A stretch of 24,380 bases of DNA from JALORV01 sp044225415 (GTDB lineage Bacteria; Pseudomonadota; Gammaproteobacteria; Burkholderiales; Burkholderiaceae_F). The DNA lies in assembly GCA_044225415.1 (NCBI GenBank), contig JBGAIO010000029.1, positions 1-24,380 on the forward strand, in the 5' to 3' direction. The translations under genes and the position numbers were made by a program. Under the pieces are notes generated by a model. It did no database searches. It worked only from the letters and a program-made list of their open reading frames with translations, and was not told where the DNA came from. Shown here in pieces: positions 13,695 through 22,605 of the stretch. Positions within the stretch are counted from its first letter, which is position 1. Every line of letters begins with the position of its first letter.

Positions 13695-16600
13695 GTGTTC
13701 TCGCGCTTCTTCATCGAACGGCCGGTGTTCGCGGCCGTGGTGTCGATCATCATCGTGCTCGCCGGACTGGTGGCGATGCGCGCGCTGCCCGTGGAGCAGT
13801 ATCCGACGATCGTTCCGGTGCAGGTCACGGTCAGCGCCACCTATCCGGGCGCGGACTCGCAGACGGTGGCCGATTCGGTGGCCGCGCCCATCGAGGCGCA
13901 GATCAACGGCGTCGACAACATGCTGTACATGACGTCGGCCAGCTCGTCGACCGGCCAGCTGCAACTCACCGTCTACTTCTCGCTCGACACGGACCCCGAC
14001 ATCGCGCAGGTGCAGGTGCAGAACCGCGTGAACCTCGCGCTGCCGCAGCTGCCGTCGGCCGTGCAGCAGAACGGCGTGCAGGTGCAGAAGAAGTCGTCGT
14101 CGATCATGATGCTGATCGCGGTGAAGGGCCCGGCGGAGCGCTACGGTGCCGACTACATCGCCAACTACGCCAACGTCTACGTGCTCGACGCGCTGAAGCG
14201 CGTACCGGGCGCGGGGCAGGCGCAGATCATGGGCGTGCCCGACCAGGCGATGCGCATCTGGATGAATCCGGACCGCATGGCCTCGCTGGGCATCACCACC
14301 AGCGACATCCAGCAGGCCGTGCAGTCGCAGAACGCGCTGTTCGGCGCGGGCCAGATCGGCCAGCAGCCGACCAGCGCGCCGGTCGAGCTGTCGTTCCCCG
14401 TCGTGTCGCAGAGGCCCTTCGTCGATCCGGCGCAGTACGAGAACATGATCCTGCGCGCCGAGAGCGCTGGCAGCGCCATCGTGCGGCTGAAAGACGTCGC
14501 GCGCGCCGAGGTCGGGCTCAAGAGCTACACGGTGGACGCGAAGTTCAACGGCCAGCCGGCCACCTACATCGCGATCTACCAGCAGGCCGGCGCCAACGGG
14601 CTGCAGGTGTCCGACGGCGTGCGCGCCGCGCTGGCGTCGATGAAGGGCGGCTTTCCGCCCGGCATCGAAGCCGTGGTCGCGCTCGACACGACCGACTTCG
14701 TGCGCCTGTCGATCAAGGAAGTGATCCACACGCTGGTCGAGGCGATCGTGCTGGTGGTGCTGGTCGTGTACCTGTTCCTGCAGAGCGTGCGCGCGACGCT
14801 GATCTGCATCGTCGCGATCGGTGTCGCGCTGGTCGGCACCTTCACCGGCATGTACGCGCTGCACTTCTCGCTGAACCTGCTGACGCTGTTCGGGCTGATC
14901 CTGGCGATCGGGATGGTGGTCGACGACGCCATCGTGGTCGTGGAGAACTGCGACCGCAACATGCACGAGCACGGCATGTCGCCGAAGGAGGCGGCCATCC
15001 GCTCGATGCAGGAAGTGTCCGGCCCGGTGGTGGCGGTCGTGCTGGTGCTGTCGGCGGTGTTCGTGCCCGCGGCCTTCCTGCCCGGCACCACCGGGCAGCT
15101 CTACAAGCAGTTCGCGATCACCATCATCGTGTCGGTGATGATCTCGGGCTTCGTCGCGCTGACGCTGACGCCCGCGATGTGCGCGCTGATGCTGAAGAAG
15201 GAGGAGCTCGCGACCAAGGGCTTCTTCGGCTGGTTCAACCGCGGCTTCCAGCGGCTGACCGATGCCTACGGCCGCCTCGTGATGCTGACCATCCGGCGCG
15301 CGGTGGTCTCACTGCTGCTGCTGGGGGTGTTCATCGGCGCGATCGTGTGGCTGTTCAGGACGACGCCGACGAGCTTCGTGCCGCAGGAGGACCAGGGCTA
15401 CGTCATGGCGGCGATCGTGCTGCCGGACGCGGCGAGCCTGGACCGCACCGCGGCCGTGTCGGAGCGGGTGGACAAGCTCTTCGCCGACCAGAAGGGCGTG
15501 CTCAACCGCAGCGTCATCAATGGCTACAGCCTGATCGACCAGGGCTTCAAGTCGAATGCGGCGACGCTGTTCATCACGCTGAAGGATTTCGAGGAACGTT
15601 ACGCGTCCATCGCCACGGCGAAGGAAGAGAACCCTCGGACCATCCTGTTCAACGTCTACAAGGATTCGTTCGCCATCGACAAGGCGCTGGTGCTGCCGAT
15701 CGCACCGCCGGCGATCCCCGGCATCGGCACCACGGGCGGCTTCGAGTTCTGGATCCAGTCCACCGGGGGCGGCGACCCGACGCAGCTCGGCGTGGTCACG
15801 CAGGAATTTCTGAAGGCGGCGCGCGCGCGGCCGGAGCTCGCCGCACTGAACACGACCTACCGCGCCAACGCGCAGCAGCTCAAGGTCGAGGTCGACCGCG
15901 ACAAGACCACGCTGCTCGGCGTCAACATCCAGGACGTGTACAGCGCGATCCAGGCGCAGTTCGGCTCGCTGATCGTCAGCCAGTTCAACCAGTACAGCCG
16001 TTCGTGGTTCGTCATCCTGCAGTCCGAGGCGCGCTACCGCATCAAGCCCGAGGACATCACCAAGCTCTACACCCGCAACCAGCACGGCCAGATGGTGCCG
16101 CTGACGGCGCTGGTGAAGACGAGCTACGTGCCGGGGCCGGACCTGATGCCGCACTTCAACGGCCTGCCGGCGGCGAAGGTCATCGGCAACCAGGCGGCGG
16201 GCTACAGCTCGGGGCAGGCGATCGCGGCGATGGAAGCCGTTGCGCACGAGGTGCTGCCCGGCGGCTACACCTTCGCGTGGTCGGGACTCGCCTACGACGA
16301 GAAGCGCGCCGGTGGCACGTCGACGGTGGCCTTCCTGTTCGGCCTGGTGTTCGTGTTCCTGGTGCTGGCGGCGATGTACGAGTCGTGGACGCTGCCCGGC
16401 GCGGTGATGACCGCCGTGCCCTTCGGCGTGCTGGGCGCGCTGGTGTTCAACTGGATGCGCGGGCTCGAGAACGACGTGTACTTCCAGATCGGCCTGCTGG
16501 TGCTGATCGGACTCGGCGCGAAGAACGCCGTGCTGCGCGTGTCGGCCGCGGTGGAGCTGCGCGAGGAAGGCAAGTCGATCATGGACGCGACGATGCTGGC

Positions 16601-16874
16601 GGGCGAGCGCCGACTGCGTCCGATCGTCATGACCTCGCTCGCCTTCGCCTTCGGCGTGCTGCCGCTCGCCATCGCGATGGGCGCCGGCGCGAATGCCCGC
16701 CATTCGATCGGCACCGGCATCATCGGCGGCATGATCGGCGAGACCACGCTGGCGATGCTGTACGTGCCGCTGTTCTACTACCTGTTCGCGCGCTTCAACG
16801 AGATCCGGGCGGAGAAGCGCGCGCGACCCGCGGTGCCGCCGGCGCAGGGCGCGCCGGCCGGAGGCAGCGAGTGA
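13695..16874 (+). CDS. HAE1-family RND efflux pump (AcrB/MexB-like inner-membrane subunit)
   Basis: The 1059-residue protein is full length for the family. It opens with FSRFFIERPVFAAVVS, the usual AcrB start, and has two large periplasmic loops and 12 expected membrane helices. Proton-relay residues are present: Asp410 and Asp411 in GMVVDDAIVVVEN and Lys943 in GLGAKNAV. After Lys943 the sequence is LRVSAAVEL, so Arg948 and Ser950 replace residues that in AcrB are Ile and Glu. The pump exports hydrophobic or amphiphilic compounds using the proton gradient; the substrate cannot be predicted. The start is GTG 13695, 9 bp after the adaptor stop, and the stop overlaps the outer-membrane gene (TGATG). 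Confidence 0.95.
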   Translation: MFSRFFIERPVFAAVVSIIIVLAGLVAMRALPVEQYPTIVPVQVTVSATYPGADSQTVADSVAAPIEAQINGVDNMLYMTSASSSTGQLQLTVYFSLDTDPDIAQVQVQNRVNLALPQLPSAVQQNGVQVQKKSSSIMMLIAVKGPAERYGADYIANYANVYVLDALKRVPGAGQAQIMGVPDQAMRIWMNPDRMASLGITTSDIQQAVQSQNALFGAGQIGQQPTSAPVELSFPVVSQRPFVDPAQYENMILRAESAGSAIVRLKDVARAEVGLKSYTVDAKFNGQPATYIAIYQQAGANGLQVSDGVRAALASMKGGFPPGIEAVVALDTTDFVRLSIKEVIHTLVEAIVLVVLVVYLFLQSVRATLICIVAIGVALVGTFTGMYALHFSLNLLTLFGLILAIGMVVDDAIVVVENCDRNMHEHGMSPKEAAIRSMQEVSGPVVAVVLVLSAVFVPAAFLPGTTGQLYKQFAITIIVSVMISGFVALTLTPAMCALMLKKEELATKGFFGWFNRGFQRLTDAYGRLVMLTIRRAVVSLLLLGVFIGAIVWLFRTTPTSFVPQEDQGYVMAAIVLPDAASLDRTAAVSERVDKLFADQKGVLNRSVINGYSLIDQGFKSNAATLFITLKDFEERYASIATAKEENPRTILFNVYKDSFAIDKALVLPIAPPAIPGIGTTGGFEFWIQSTGGGDPTQLGVVTQEFLKAARARPELAALNTTYRANAQQLKVEVDRDKTTLLGVNIQDVYSAIQAQFGSLIVSQFNQYSRSWFVILQSEARYRIKPEDITKLYTRNQHGQMVPLTALVKTSYVPGPDLMPHFNGLPAAKVIGNQAAGYSSGQAIAAMEAVAHEVLPGGYTFAWSGLAYDEKRAGGTSTVAFLFGLVFVFLVLAAMYESWTLPGAVMTAVPFGVLGALVFNWMRGLENDVYFQIGLLVLIGLGAKNAVLRVSAAVELREEGKSIMDATMLAGERRLRPIVMTSLAFAFGVLPLAIAMGAGANARHSIGTGIIGGMIGETTLAMLYVPLFYYLFARFNEIRAEKRARPAVPPAQGAPAGGSE

Positions 16875-18322
16875 TGCGGCTGAGCGCGCGCCTGCCGGTG
16901 TCGCTGGCCGCAAGCATCGCAGTCGCGGGTTGCATGCTGGGTCCCGACTATCGTCGTCCCGACATCGCCGTGCCGGCCACCTACGAGTACCTGCCGTCGA
17001 ATGCCGCCAACACGGCCAATACGGCGTGGTGGAAGCAGTTCGACGATCCGGTGCTCGATGCGCTGATCGCCGAGGCGCTGGCCAACAACAGCAACGTGAA
17101 GCAGGCCGCCGCCAATGTGCAGCAGGCGGCGGCGATGCTCACGGAAACCCAGTCGCAGTTCTATCCGCAGGTGGGTTATGACGCGCAGGGTGCGCGGCAG
17201 CGTGCGTCGATCGATGCGCTACCCAACCGCGAGCTCTCGCGCACGTCGACCAGCTACAGCGCGCTGGCCAGCGCGAGCTGGGAGATCGACCTGTGGGGCC
17301 GGATCCGCCGCCAGACCGAGTCCGCCCAGGCCAACCTGCTGGCGACCGACGAAGCCCGCCGCGGCGTGATCCTGTCGCTGGTCGCGCAGGTGGCCAACAA
17401 CTACCTGACGCTGCGCGCACTCGATGAGCAGCTCGACGTCGCGAAGAAGACGCTCGCCACCTACGACGAGTCGCTCCGCCTGTTCGAGCTGCAGTTCAAG
17501 TACGGCGTGGTGTCGCAGATGAACGTCGCGCAGGCGAAGTCGCAGTCGCAGACCGCGGCCGCGCAGATCCCGGCGATCGAGCAGCAGATCGTGCAGACCG
17601 AGAACGCGCTGTGCGTGCTGCTTGGCCGCACGCCGGGGCGCATTGCGCGCGGCAAGGCGGTCAAGGACCTCTCCGTTCCGCCCACGCCGTCGGGGCTGCC
17701 GTCGCAGCTGCTCGAGCGCAGGCCCGACCTGATGCAGGCTGAACAGCAGTTGGTCGCAGCCAACGCGCAGATCGGCGCTGCCAAGGCGCTCTACTTCCCG
17801 ACGATCTCGCTCACCGGTGCCATCGGCGGCGTCAGCGGCGACCTGTCGGACCTGCTGAAGAACCCGAATCGCGTGTGGAACTACGGTGGCAGCCTGCTCG
17901 GACCGATCTTCACCGGTGGCGCGGTCACCGGCCAGGTGCGGCAGGCCGAGGCGGGTCAGCAGGCGGCGCTGTACAACTACGAACGCACCGCGCAGGGCGC
18001 CTTTGCCGACGTCGAGAACGCGCTGATCGCGCAGCAGAAGTCGCGCGAGCGGCTGGTCGCGCAACAGGGGCTGGTCGAGGCGCTGAGCGACTACACGCGG
18101 CTGGCGCGACTGCAGTTCGACGGCGGCTATGCGCCGTATTCCACCGTGCTGCAGGCCGAGCAGCAGCTCTTCCCTGCCGAGCTGACGCTGGCGCAGAATC
18201 GTGCGCAGGTCTTCGCCGCGGTGGTGGGGGTGTACCAGGCGCTCGGCGGCGGCTGGGTCGCCCTTGCGGATGGCATGACGCATGTGTCGTCGAATCCCGC
18301 CGACGGCAGTGCGCCACGTTGA
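16874..18322 (+). CDS. Outer-membrane efflux lipoprotein, NodT/OprM family
   Basis: This is the outer-membrane channel of the tripartite pump, with 482 residues and a lipobox VAGC (Cys20). The following MLGPDYRRPDIAVPATY is typical of NodT-type factors. Two repeats of the outer-membrane efflux domain follow, with WWKQFDDPVLDALIAEALANN opening the first and LLERRPDLMQAEQQLVAANAQIG opening the second. DLWGRIRRQTESA is the conserved strand-helix junction. ATG 16874 overlaps the pump stop codon, so the three pump genes are translationally linked. Substrate specificity is not visible. Confidence 0.94.
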   Translation: MRLSARLPVSLAASIAVAGCMLGPDYRRPDIAVPATYEYLPSNAANTANTAWWKQFDDPVLDALIAEALANNSNVKQAAANVQQAAAMLTETQSQFYPQVGYDAQGARQRASIDALPNRELSRTSTSYSALASASWEIDLWGRIRRQTESAQANLLATDEARRGVILSLVAQVANNYLTLRALDEQLDVAKKTLATYDESLRLFELQFKYGVVSQMNVAQAKSQSQTAAAQIPAIEQQIVQTENALCVLLGRTPGRIARGKAVKDLSVPPTPSGLPSQLLERRPDLMQAEQQLVAANAQIGAAKALYFPTISLTGAIGGVSGDLSDLLKNPNRVWNYGGSLLGPIFTGGAVTGQVRQAEAGQQAALYNYERTAQGAFADVENALIAQQKSRERLVAQQGLVEALSDYTRLARLQFDGGYAPYSTVLQAEQQLFPAELTLAQNRAQVFAAVVGVYQALGGGWVALADGMTHVSSNPADGSAPR

Positions 18323-18366
18323 GCGCGTCGAATGATCCCCGGCAACCACAGACGGAGTACAGCACC

Positions 18367-18849
18367 ATGACTTCGACAGACGGTCCGCGCAGTGCGCGCG
18401 TTGCTGCGATGATGATGGTGGCCGTGATCGGCGTGACGGCCGTCGCCGAGGCCCAGGCGGCGATTTTCGTCGCCCGCCGGGTCATCGGCCGCGTCGCGAC
18501 AATGTCGCAACAGGCCCCGCAGGCCGGCGGCGCGAGCTACGACTCGGCGGCCGTGATGCTCGAGGCGCCCGCGCAGAAGGTGTTCGCGACCGCGGTCGAA
18601 TCTCTTCGACAGGCGAAGGCCCAGGGCATCAGCGTCACGCGCGTCGACGAGGGCGAAATGCTGGTGCAGTTCACCAATGGCCAGCAGATCGCAGGCATGA
18701 AGGTGAGCGCGCTCGGCGACCGGTTGTCGCACATGCTGATCACCTCCGCGCACGCCGGAACGCAGCCGGACGCTGCCGCGCTGGTTTCCGACGCGGTGCT
18801 GCGCGTGTGCCGCTCGATGCAGGTGACGTGCTCGCCGGCGCGGCAGTAG
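18367..18849 (+). CDS. Small exported protein of unknown function at the end of the efflux operon
   Basis: The 160-residue protein has an N-terminal hydrophobic segment (about residues 12-30) that could be a cleaved leader (AEA) or an anchor. The mature part has a compact alpha/beta look: YDSAAVMLEAPAQKVFATAVESLRQ, then GISVTRVDEGEMLVQFTNGQQIAGMKVSALGDRLSHMLITSA. It ends with two cysteines (VCRSMQVTC) that could be disulfide bonded. I cannot assign a family with certainty; similar short proteins of unknown role occur near envelope and efflux genes. GGAG (18354-18357) supports ATG 18367. The 44-bp gap to the outer-membrane factor suggests membership in the operon. Confidence 0.7.
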   Translation: MTSTDGPRSARVAAMMMVAVIGVTAVAEAQAAIFVARRVIGRVATMSQQAPQAGGASYDSAAVMLEAPAQKVFATAVESLRQAKAQGISVTRVDEGEMLVQFTNGQQIAGMKVSALGDRLSHMLITSAHAGTQPDAAALVSDAVLRVCRSMQVTCSPARQ

Positions 18850-18881
18850 CGCCGCGGGTCATCCGCCGCAGGATGGCGGCA

Positions 18882-18909
18882 GGCCGGATGCGATACTGGG
18901 CATCCGGCC
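18882..18909 (+). other. Perfect 10-bp inverted repeat just upstream of the YbbP-type permease
   Basis: GGCCGGATGC (18882-18891) and GCATCCGGCC (18900-18909) are exact reverse complements around the loop GATACTGG. The right arm ends 15 nt before ATG 18925, so a folded transcript could affect initiation or end the efflux operon. The sequence TGCGATACT covering arm and loop also resembles an extended -10 box (GATACT at 18892-18897), without a clear -35. Terminator, promoter and operator roles cannot be separated by inspection. Confidence 0.5.
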
Positions 18910-18924
18910 GTTCGATTGCTCACC

Positions 18925-21429
18925 ATGGATCTTTCCCACCTGTACCCGCAGGCCCTGCGCATGACTGCGCGCGACTGGCGCGCAGGCGAGCTGCGCCTGC
19001 TGGCGCTCGCGCTGGTGATCGCGGTGGCGGCGGTGACCAGCGTCGGCTTCTTCGTCGATCGCATCCGCCTCGGCCTGGAGCGTGACGCCGCGCAACTGCT
19101 GGCGGCCGACCTGGTGCTGAGCACCGACCAGCCGATCGCCGGCAGCGTGCACGAACGTGCGCAAGCCGCCGGCCTGCGCACGGCGGAAACGGTGACGTTT
19201 CCGAGCATGGCGCTGTCGGCCGCCGATCCGGACCGGTACACGCTCGCGGCCGTGAAGGCGGTCAGCGATGCCTATCCGCTGCGCGGCACGCTGCGCGTCG
19301 CACCGTCCATCGGCGGCGCCGAGACGGCGGCGCAGTCGGTGCCCGCGCCGGGCACGGTGTGGGTCGATGCGCAACTGCTGCAGGCCATCGGCGCGCAGCC
19401 CGGCGATTCGATCCGCCTGGGCGAGAAGCGCTTCCGCATCGACCAGGTCATCGTCATCGAGCCCGATCGCGGCACGGGCTTCCTGAACTTCGCGCCGCGG
19501 GTGATGCTGAACCTCGCCGACCTCGCGGGTACCGAACTGATCGCTAACGGCAGCCGCGTGACCTACCGCCTGCTGGTGGCCGGCGAGCGCGAACCGATTC
19601 GTGCCTTCGCCGCGCAGCTGAATCGCGAGCTCGCGCGCGGACAGCGCATCGAATCGCTCGACAGCGGCCGGCCGGAGATGCAGCGCACGATGGAGCGCGC
19701 GCAGAGCTTCCTGTCGCTGGTGGCGCTGCTGGCCGCGATGATCGCGGCGGTGGCAGTGGCCGCGGCCGCGCGCCGCTTCTCGCTGCGGCACCTGGATTCG
19801 TGCGCGATGATGCGCTGTCTCGGCCTCGCGCAGCGCGACATCTTCCGGCTCTTTGCGCTGGAGTTCGTCGTGGTCGGCGTGGCTGCCTGCGTGACCGGGA
19901 TGGTACTGGGCTACCTCGGCCACTTCGCGCTGCTGACTGCACTCGGTCCGCTGGTCAAGACCTCGCTGCCGCAGCCCTCGCTGTGGCCGGCAGTGCAGGG
20001 CGGCGCGGTGGGCCTGGTGCTGCTGCTGGGGTTCGCGCTGCCGCCGCTCGCGCAGCTGCGCGCGGTGCCGCCGCTGCGCGTGCTGCGCAAGGACGTCGGC
20101 CTGCCGAACGCGCGGGCCGGACTCGGCTATCTGGTCGGCCTGGTCGGGTTCCTGGTGCTGCTGCTGTGGTCGGCCAACGACGTGAAGGTGGGCAGCGTCA
20201 CCGCCGGCGGCTTTGCCGGCGGGCTGCTGGTGTTCTCGCTGGTGGCGTGGGGCGTGCTGTTGCTGCTGCGGCCGCTGCGCTCGATGACGGGGCGCCTGGG
20301 CATCTCGTGGCGTTTCGCGCTGGCGGCGGTGCAGCGCCGCCCGCTGGCGACGATCGTGCAGCTCGTGTCGCTCGCCGTCGGACTGATGGCGCTGCTGCTG
20401 CTCACGGTGACGCGCACCGACCTGATCAATGCCTGGCGGAATGCGGCACCGCCCGATGCGCCGAACCGGTTCCTGATCAACATCCAGCCCGACCAGGTCG
20501 ATCGCATCGAGACGTTCCTGCGCGCCGGCGGGATCGACGCCGAACTGCATCCGATGATCCGCGGCCGGCTGGTGAAGATCAACGACCGCGCCATCGGCCC
20601 GGAGAACTACGACGGCGATCGCGCGCAGCGCCTCGTCGATCGCGAGTTCAATCTGTCCTACACCGCGCAGGCGCCGACGCACAATCCGATCACCGCGGGC
20701 ACGTGGTACCAGGACGGCGCCGCCGAGCTGTCGATCGAGGAGGGCATCGCGAAGACGCTCGGCGTGAAGCTCGGCGACCAGCTGACCTTCGACATCGCCG
20801 GCACTCCGGTAACCGCGCGCACCACCAGCCTGCGCAAGGTGAACTGGGATTCGATGCGCGCCAACTTCTTCGTGCTGATGCCGCCGTCGCTGCTGGCGGG
20901 ACAGCCCGCGAGCTATATCACGGCGTTCCATCTGCCGGTGCAGAAGTCCGCGCTGATGGGCGAACTGCTGCGCGAATTTCCTAACGTCACGGTGGTCGAT
21001 ACCAGCGCGGTGCTGCGTCAGGTGCAGGCCGTGCTCGACCAGGTGATCGCGGCGGTGGAGTTCCTGTTCGTGTTCACGCTCGCCGCAGGCGTGCTGGTGC
21101 TGTACTCGGCGCTGGCCTCGAGCCGCGACGAGCGCGTCCGCGAAGCGGGGCTGCTGCGCGCGCTGGGTGCGTCGCGCCGGCAGCTGTCACGCGCTCAACT
21201 CGCGGAACTGGCGTGCATCGGGGGACTCGCCGGGCTGCTGGCCGCCATCGGCGCCAGCGCCATCGGCTGGGCGCTGGCGCGCTTCGCCTTCGACTTCAGC
21301 TACACGTTGTCGCCGTGGGTGTTCGTGCTCGGGACGGCGGGCGGTGCCTTGTGCGCACTGGCGGGCGGCTGGCTGGGGCTGCGCGGCGTGCTGAACACAC
21401 CGCCGCTGGCGACACTGCGGGAAGCCTGA
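18925..21429 (+). CDS. FtsX/MacB-family ABC permease, YbbP-like
   Basis: The 834-residue protein has the YbbP layout: an N-terminal membrane helix (about residues 23-43, LRLLALALVIAVAAVTSVGFF), a periplasmic domain, an FtsX-type block of helices from about 258 (FLSLVALLAAMIAAVAVAAA), a second membrane-anchored half from about 395, another periplasmic domain, and a final FtsX block from about 708 with DERVREAGLLRALGASRRQL, the conserved cytoplasmic motif. Such permeases use a separate ATPase (YbbA type) and are thought to move or release envelope lipids or lipoproteins. No ATPase lies beside it here: the efflux operon ends upstream, and a nitrilase on the opposite strand follows. ATG 18925 is preferred over TTG 18916. 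Confidence 0.85.
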   Translation: MDLSHLYPQALRMTARDWRAGELRLLALALVIAVAAVTSVGFFVDRIRLGLERDAAQLLAADLVLSTDQPIAGSVHERAQAAGLRTAETVTFPSMALSAADPDRYTLAAVKAVSDAYPLRGTLRVAPSIGGAETAAQSVPAPGTVWVDAQLLQAIGAQPGDSIRLGEKRFRIDQVIVIEPDRGTGFLNFAPRVMLNLADLAGTELIANGSRVTYRLLVAGEREPIRAFAAQLNRELARGQRIESLDSGRPEMQRTMERAQSFLSLVALLAAMIAAVAVAAAARRFSLRHLDSCAMMRCLGLAQRDIFRLFALEFVVVGVAACVTGMVLGYLGHFALLTALGPLVKTSLPQPSLWPAVQGGAVGLVLLLGFALPPLAQLRAVPPLRVLRKDVGLPNARAGLGYLVGLVGFLVLLLWSANDVKVGSVTAGGFAGGLLVFSLVAWGVLLLLRPLRSMTGRLGISWRFALAAVQRRPLATIVQLVSLAVGLMALLLLTVTRTDLINAWRNAAPPDAPNRFLINIQPDQVDRIETFLRAGGIDAELHPMIRGRLVKINDRAIGPENYDGDRAQRLVDREFNLSYTAQAPTHNPITAGTWYQDGAAELSIEEGIAKTLGVKLGDQLTFDIAGTPVTARTTSLRKVNWDSMRANFFVLMPPSLLAGQPASYITAFHLPVQKSALMGELLREFPNVTVVDTSAVLRQVQAVLDQVIAAVEFLFVFTLAAGVLVLYSALASSRDERVREAGLLRALGASRRQLSRAQLAELACIGGLAGLLAAIGASAIGWALARFAFDFSYTLSPWVFVLGTAGGALCALAGGWLGLRGVLNTPPLATLREA

Positions 21430-21432
21430 TCG

Positions 21433-21470
21433 GCGCGTCCGGCGCGCAGCGGAAGCCTTCGCATCTGCGC
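21433..21470. terminator. Inverted repeats in the convergent gap between permease and nitrilase genes
   Basis: The 54-bp gap holds two overlapping dyads: GCGCG/CGCGC (21433-21437 and 21443-21447, loop TCCGG) and GCGCAG/CTGCGC (21444-21449 and 21465-21470), the second enclosing GAAG-C-CTTC. They cannot all form at once. Lying between two gene ends, they may act as a bidirectional terminator, but there is no T-run on either strand. Confidence 0.3.
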
Positions 21471-21483
21471 TCGGCGACGGGGA

Positions 21484-22449
21484 TCACGCCTCGCTGTCGC
21501 CCTCGTCGGCGACCAGTTTCACGGCTCTCCGGCGTCGAGTATCGACCGACAACTGGAAGATGTCGGGACGGTTGTAGTGGCCGACGGGGTCGAACAGTCG
21601 CCGCGCGGCGGCGACCTGGGACAGATCGAGTTCGGCGACCAGGATGCCCTCTTCGTGGCGCATCGGTCCTGCGATGATCTCGCCGCCCGGATTGCAGATC
21701 ACTGTGTTGCCGGGCTCGATCCACTCCGCCTCCTCGCCGTCGCGCGCCTTCCACACGCGGTCGCGATCAGGGAATTCGACCGGAACCTGGTCGACGCGAA
21801 CGCACGGATTGACACCGATCACCCACACCCGGCCCTCCCTGGCGATGTGGCGCATGGTTGCGATCCAGCCATCACCCTGCGCGAGCGTCGGGGCCACCCA
21901 GATCTCCACGCCCTGTGCGTACAGGTGGAAGCGGGCAAGCGGCATGTAGTTTTCCCAGCAGATGAGCCCGCCGATGCGCCCGACATCGGTCGGCACGACG
22001 TTCAGCATCGAACCGTCACCCATGCCCCACACGGTGCGTTCGGAACCGGTGGGCATGAGCTTGCGATGCTTGTCCAGCAGACGGCCATCGCGTCCGAAGT
22101 ACAGCAGCGTGTTGTAGATCGTCTGCCCATGTGCTTCGCGCTCGTCGATGCCGATCACCACGCAGGCGCTGGCTGCGCGCGCGGCTGCGGCGATTCGCTC
22201 GGTCGTCTCGCTCGGTACCACGACGGCCTGGTCCACCAGTCGGGCATACCACGCGGCGTCGCCGTCCCAGATCGGCACCGAGTCGATCCAGATCGGCGTG
22301 CCCGGCACGAACACCTCGGGAAACACGATCAACTCGGCGCCCTGTGCGGCCGCCTGTGCTATCAACGACTCGACTTTGCGTGTCGTCGCCTCGCGGTCCA
22401 TCAGCACATAAGCGGCCTGCACCGCCGCCACCTTGGTTCTTCGACTCAT
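21484..22449 (-). CDS. Nitrilase (carbon-nitrogen hydrolase superfamily)
   Basis: Nitrilases hydrolyse organic nitriles to carboxylic acid and ammonia through a Glu-Lys-Cys site. In this 321-residue protein these are Glu45 (IVFPEVFVPG), Lys130 (LLDKHRKLMPTGSERTVWG) and Cys164 (GGLICWENYMPLARF). The motifs HRKLMPTGSERTVWGMGDGS and CWENYMPL are typical of true nitrilases rather than of amidases or carbamoyl hydrolases. The C-terminal tail is rather short compared with many filament-forming nitrilases. It is cytoplasmic, with no leader. The start, complementary to 22447-22449, is preceded by a perfect AGGAGG (+ strand CCTCCT 22454-22459) with a 4-nt spacer. It is the only - strand gene and runs divergently from rmuC. 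The natural substrate is not predictable. Confidence 0.92.
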   Translation of the reverse strand: MSRRTKVAAVQAAYVLMDREATTRKVESLIAQAAAQGAELIVFPEVFVPGTPIWIDSVPIWDGDAAWYARLVDQAVVVPSETTERIAAAARAASACVVIGIDEREAHGQTIYNTLLYFGRDGRLLDKHRKLMPTGSERTVWGMGDGSMLNVVPTDVGRIGGLICWENYMPLARFHLYAQGVEIWVAPTLAQGDGWIATMRHIAREGRVWVIGVNPCVRVDQVPVEFPDRDRVWKARDGEEAEWIEPGNTVICNPGGEIIAGPMRHEEGILVAELDLSQVAAARRLFDPVGHYNRPDIFQLSVDTRRRRAVKLVADEGDSEA

Positions 22450-22545
22450 GGAGCCTCCTGCTGCGCTGGATCAGATTCTGGCCGCGAACATCATCGGTTG
22501 CGAGACCGGACGATGCGGGACAGGGCGTTCCACGGGCCTTGCTCC

Positions 22546-22580
22546 AGCAGCCGGCGGGTGTGGCCGGTCCGCCGGCAGCT
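22546..22580. other. Long inverted repeat in the nitrilase-rmuC divergent gap
   Basis: GCCGGCGG (22550-22557) and CCGCCGGC (22569-22576) pair exactly around an 11-nt loop. After one A-A mismatch, AGC (22546-22548) and GCT (22578-22580) extend the match to 11 pairs. The repeat lies between two divergent genes and ends 14 bp before a -10-like box for rmuC, so an operator or structured leader is possible. The rest of the 156-bp gap shows nothing else I can name. Confidence 0.4.
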
Positions 22581-22593
22581 GACGCGCGGCCCG

Positions 22594-22599
22594 TATCAT
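22594..22599 (+). promoter_or_regulatory. -10-like box placed for a leaderless rmuC transcript
   Basis: TATCAT ends 6 nt before ATG 22606, so transcription from it would begin at or very near the start codon. No Shine-Dalgarno sequence precedes rmuC, in line with a leaderless mRNA, but no -35 box is recognisable. Confidence 0.3.
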
Positions 22600-22605
22600 C
22601 GCCTC

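Noticed and set aside
10773..14972. Open frame of about 1,400 codons on the - strand across the BMP, adaptor and pump genes.
   Set aside because: It is antisense to three clear genes, is rich in Arg, His and Ala without any domain, and is the expected by-product of high third-position G/C.
18859..20931. Long - strand open frame opposite the YbbP-type permease.
   Set aside because: The translation is low-complexity Arg/Gln/His sequence; the + strand frame encodes recognisable FtsX domains.
21577..22605. Long in-frame N-terminal extension of rmuC.
   Set aside because: The extension is antisense to the nitrilase gene and has no RmuC similarity; ATG 22606 starts exactly at the membrane helix expected for RmuC.
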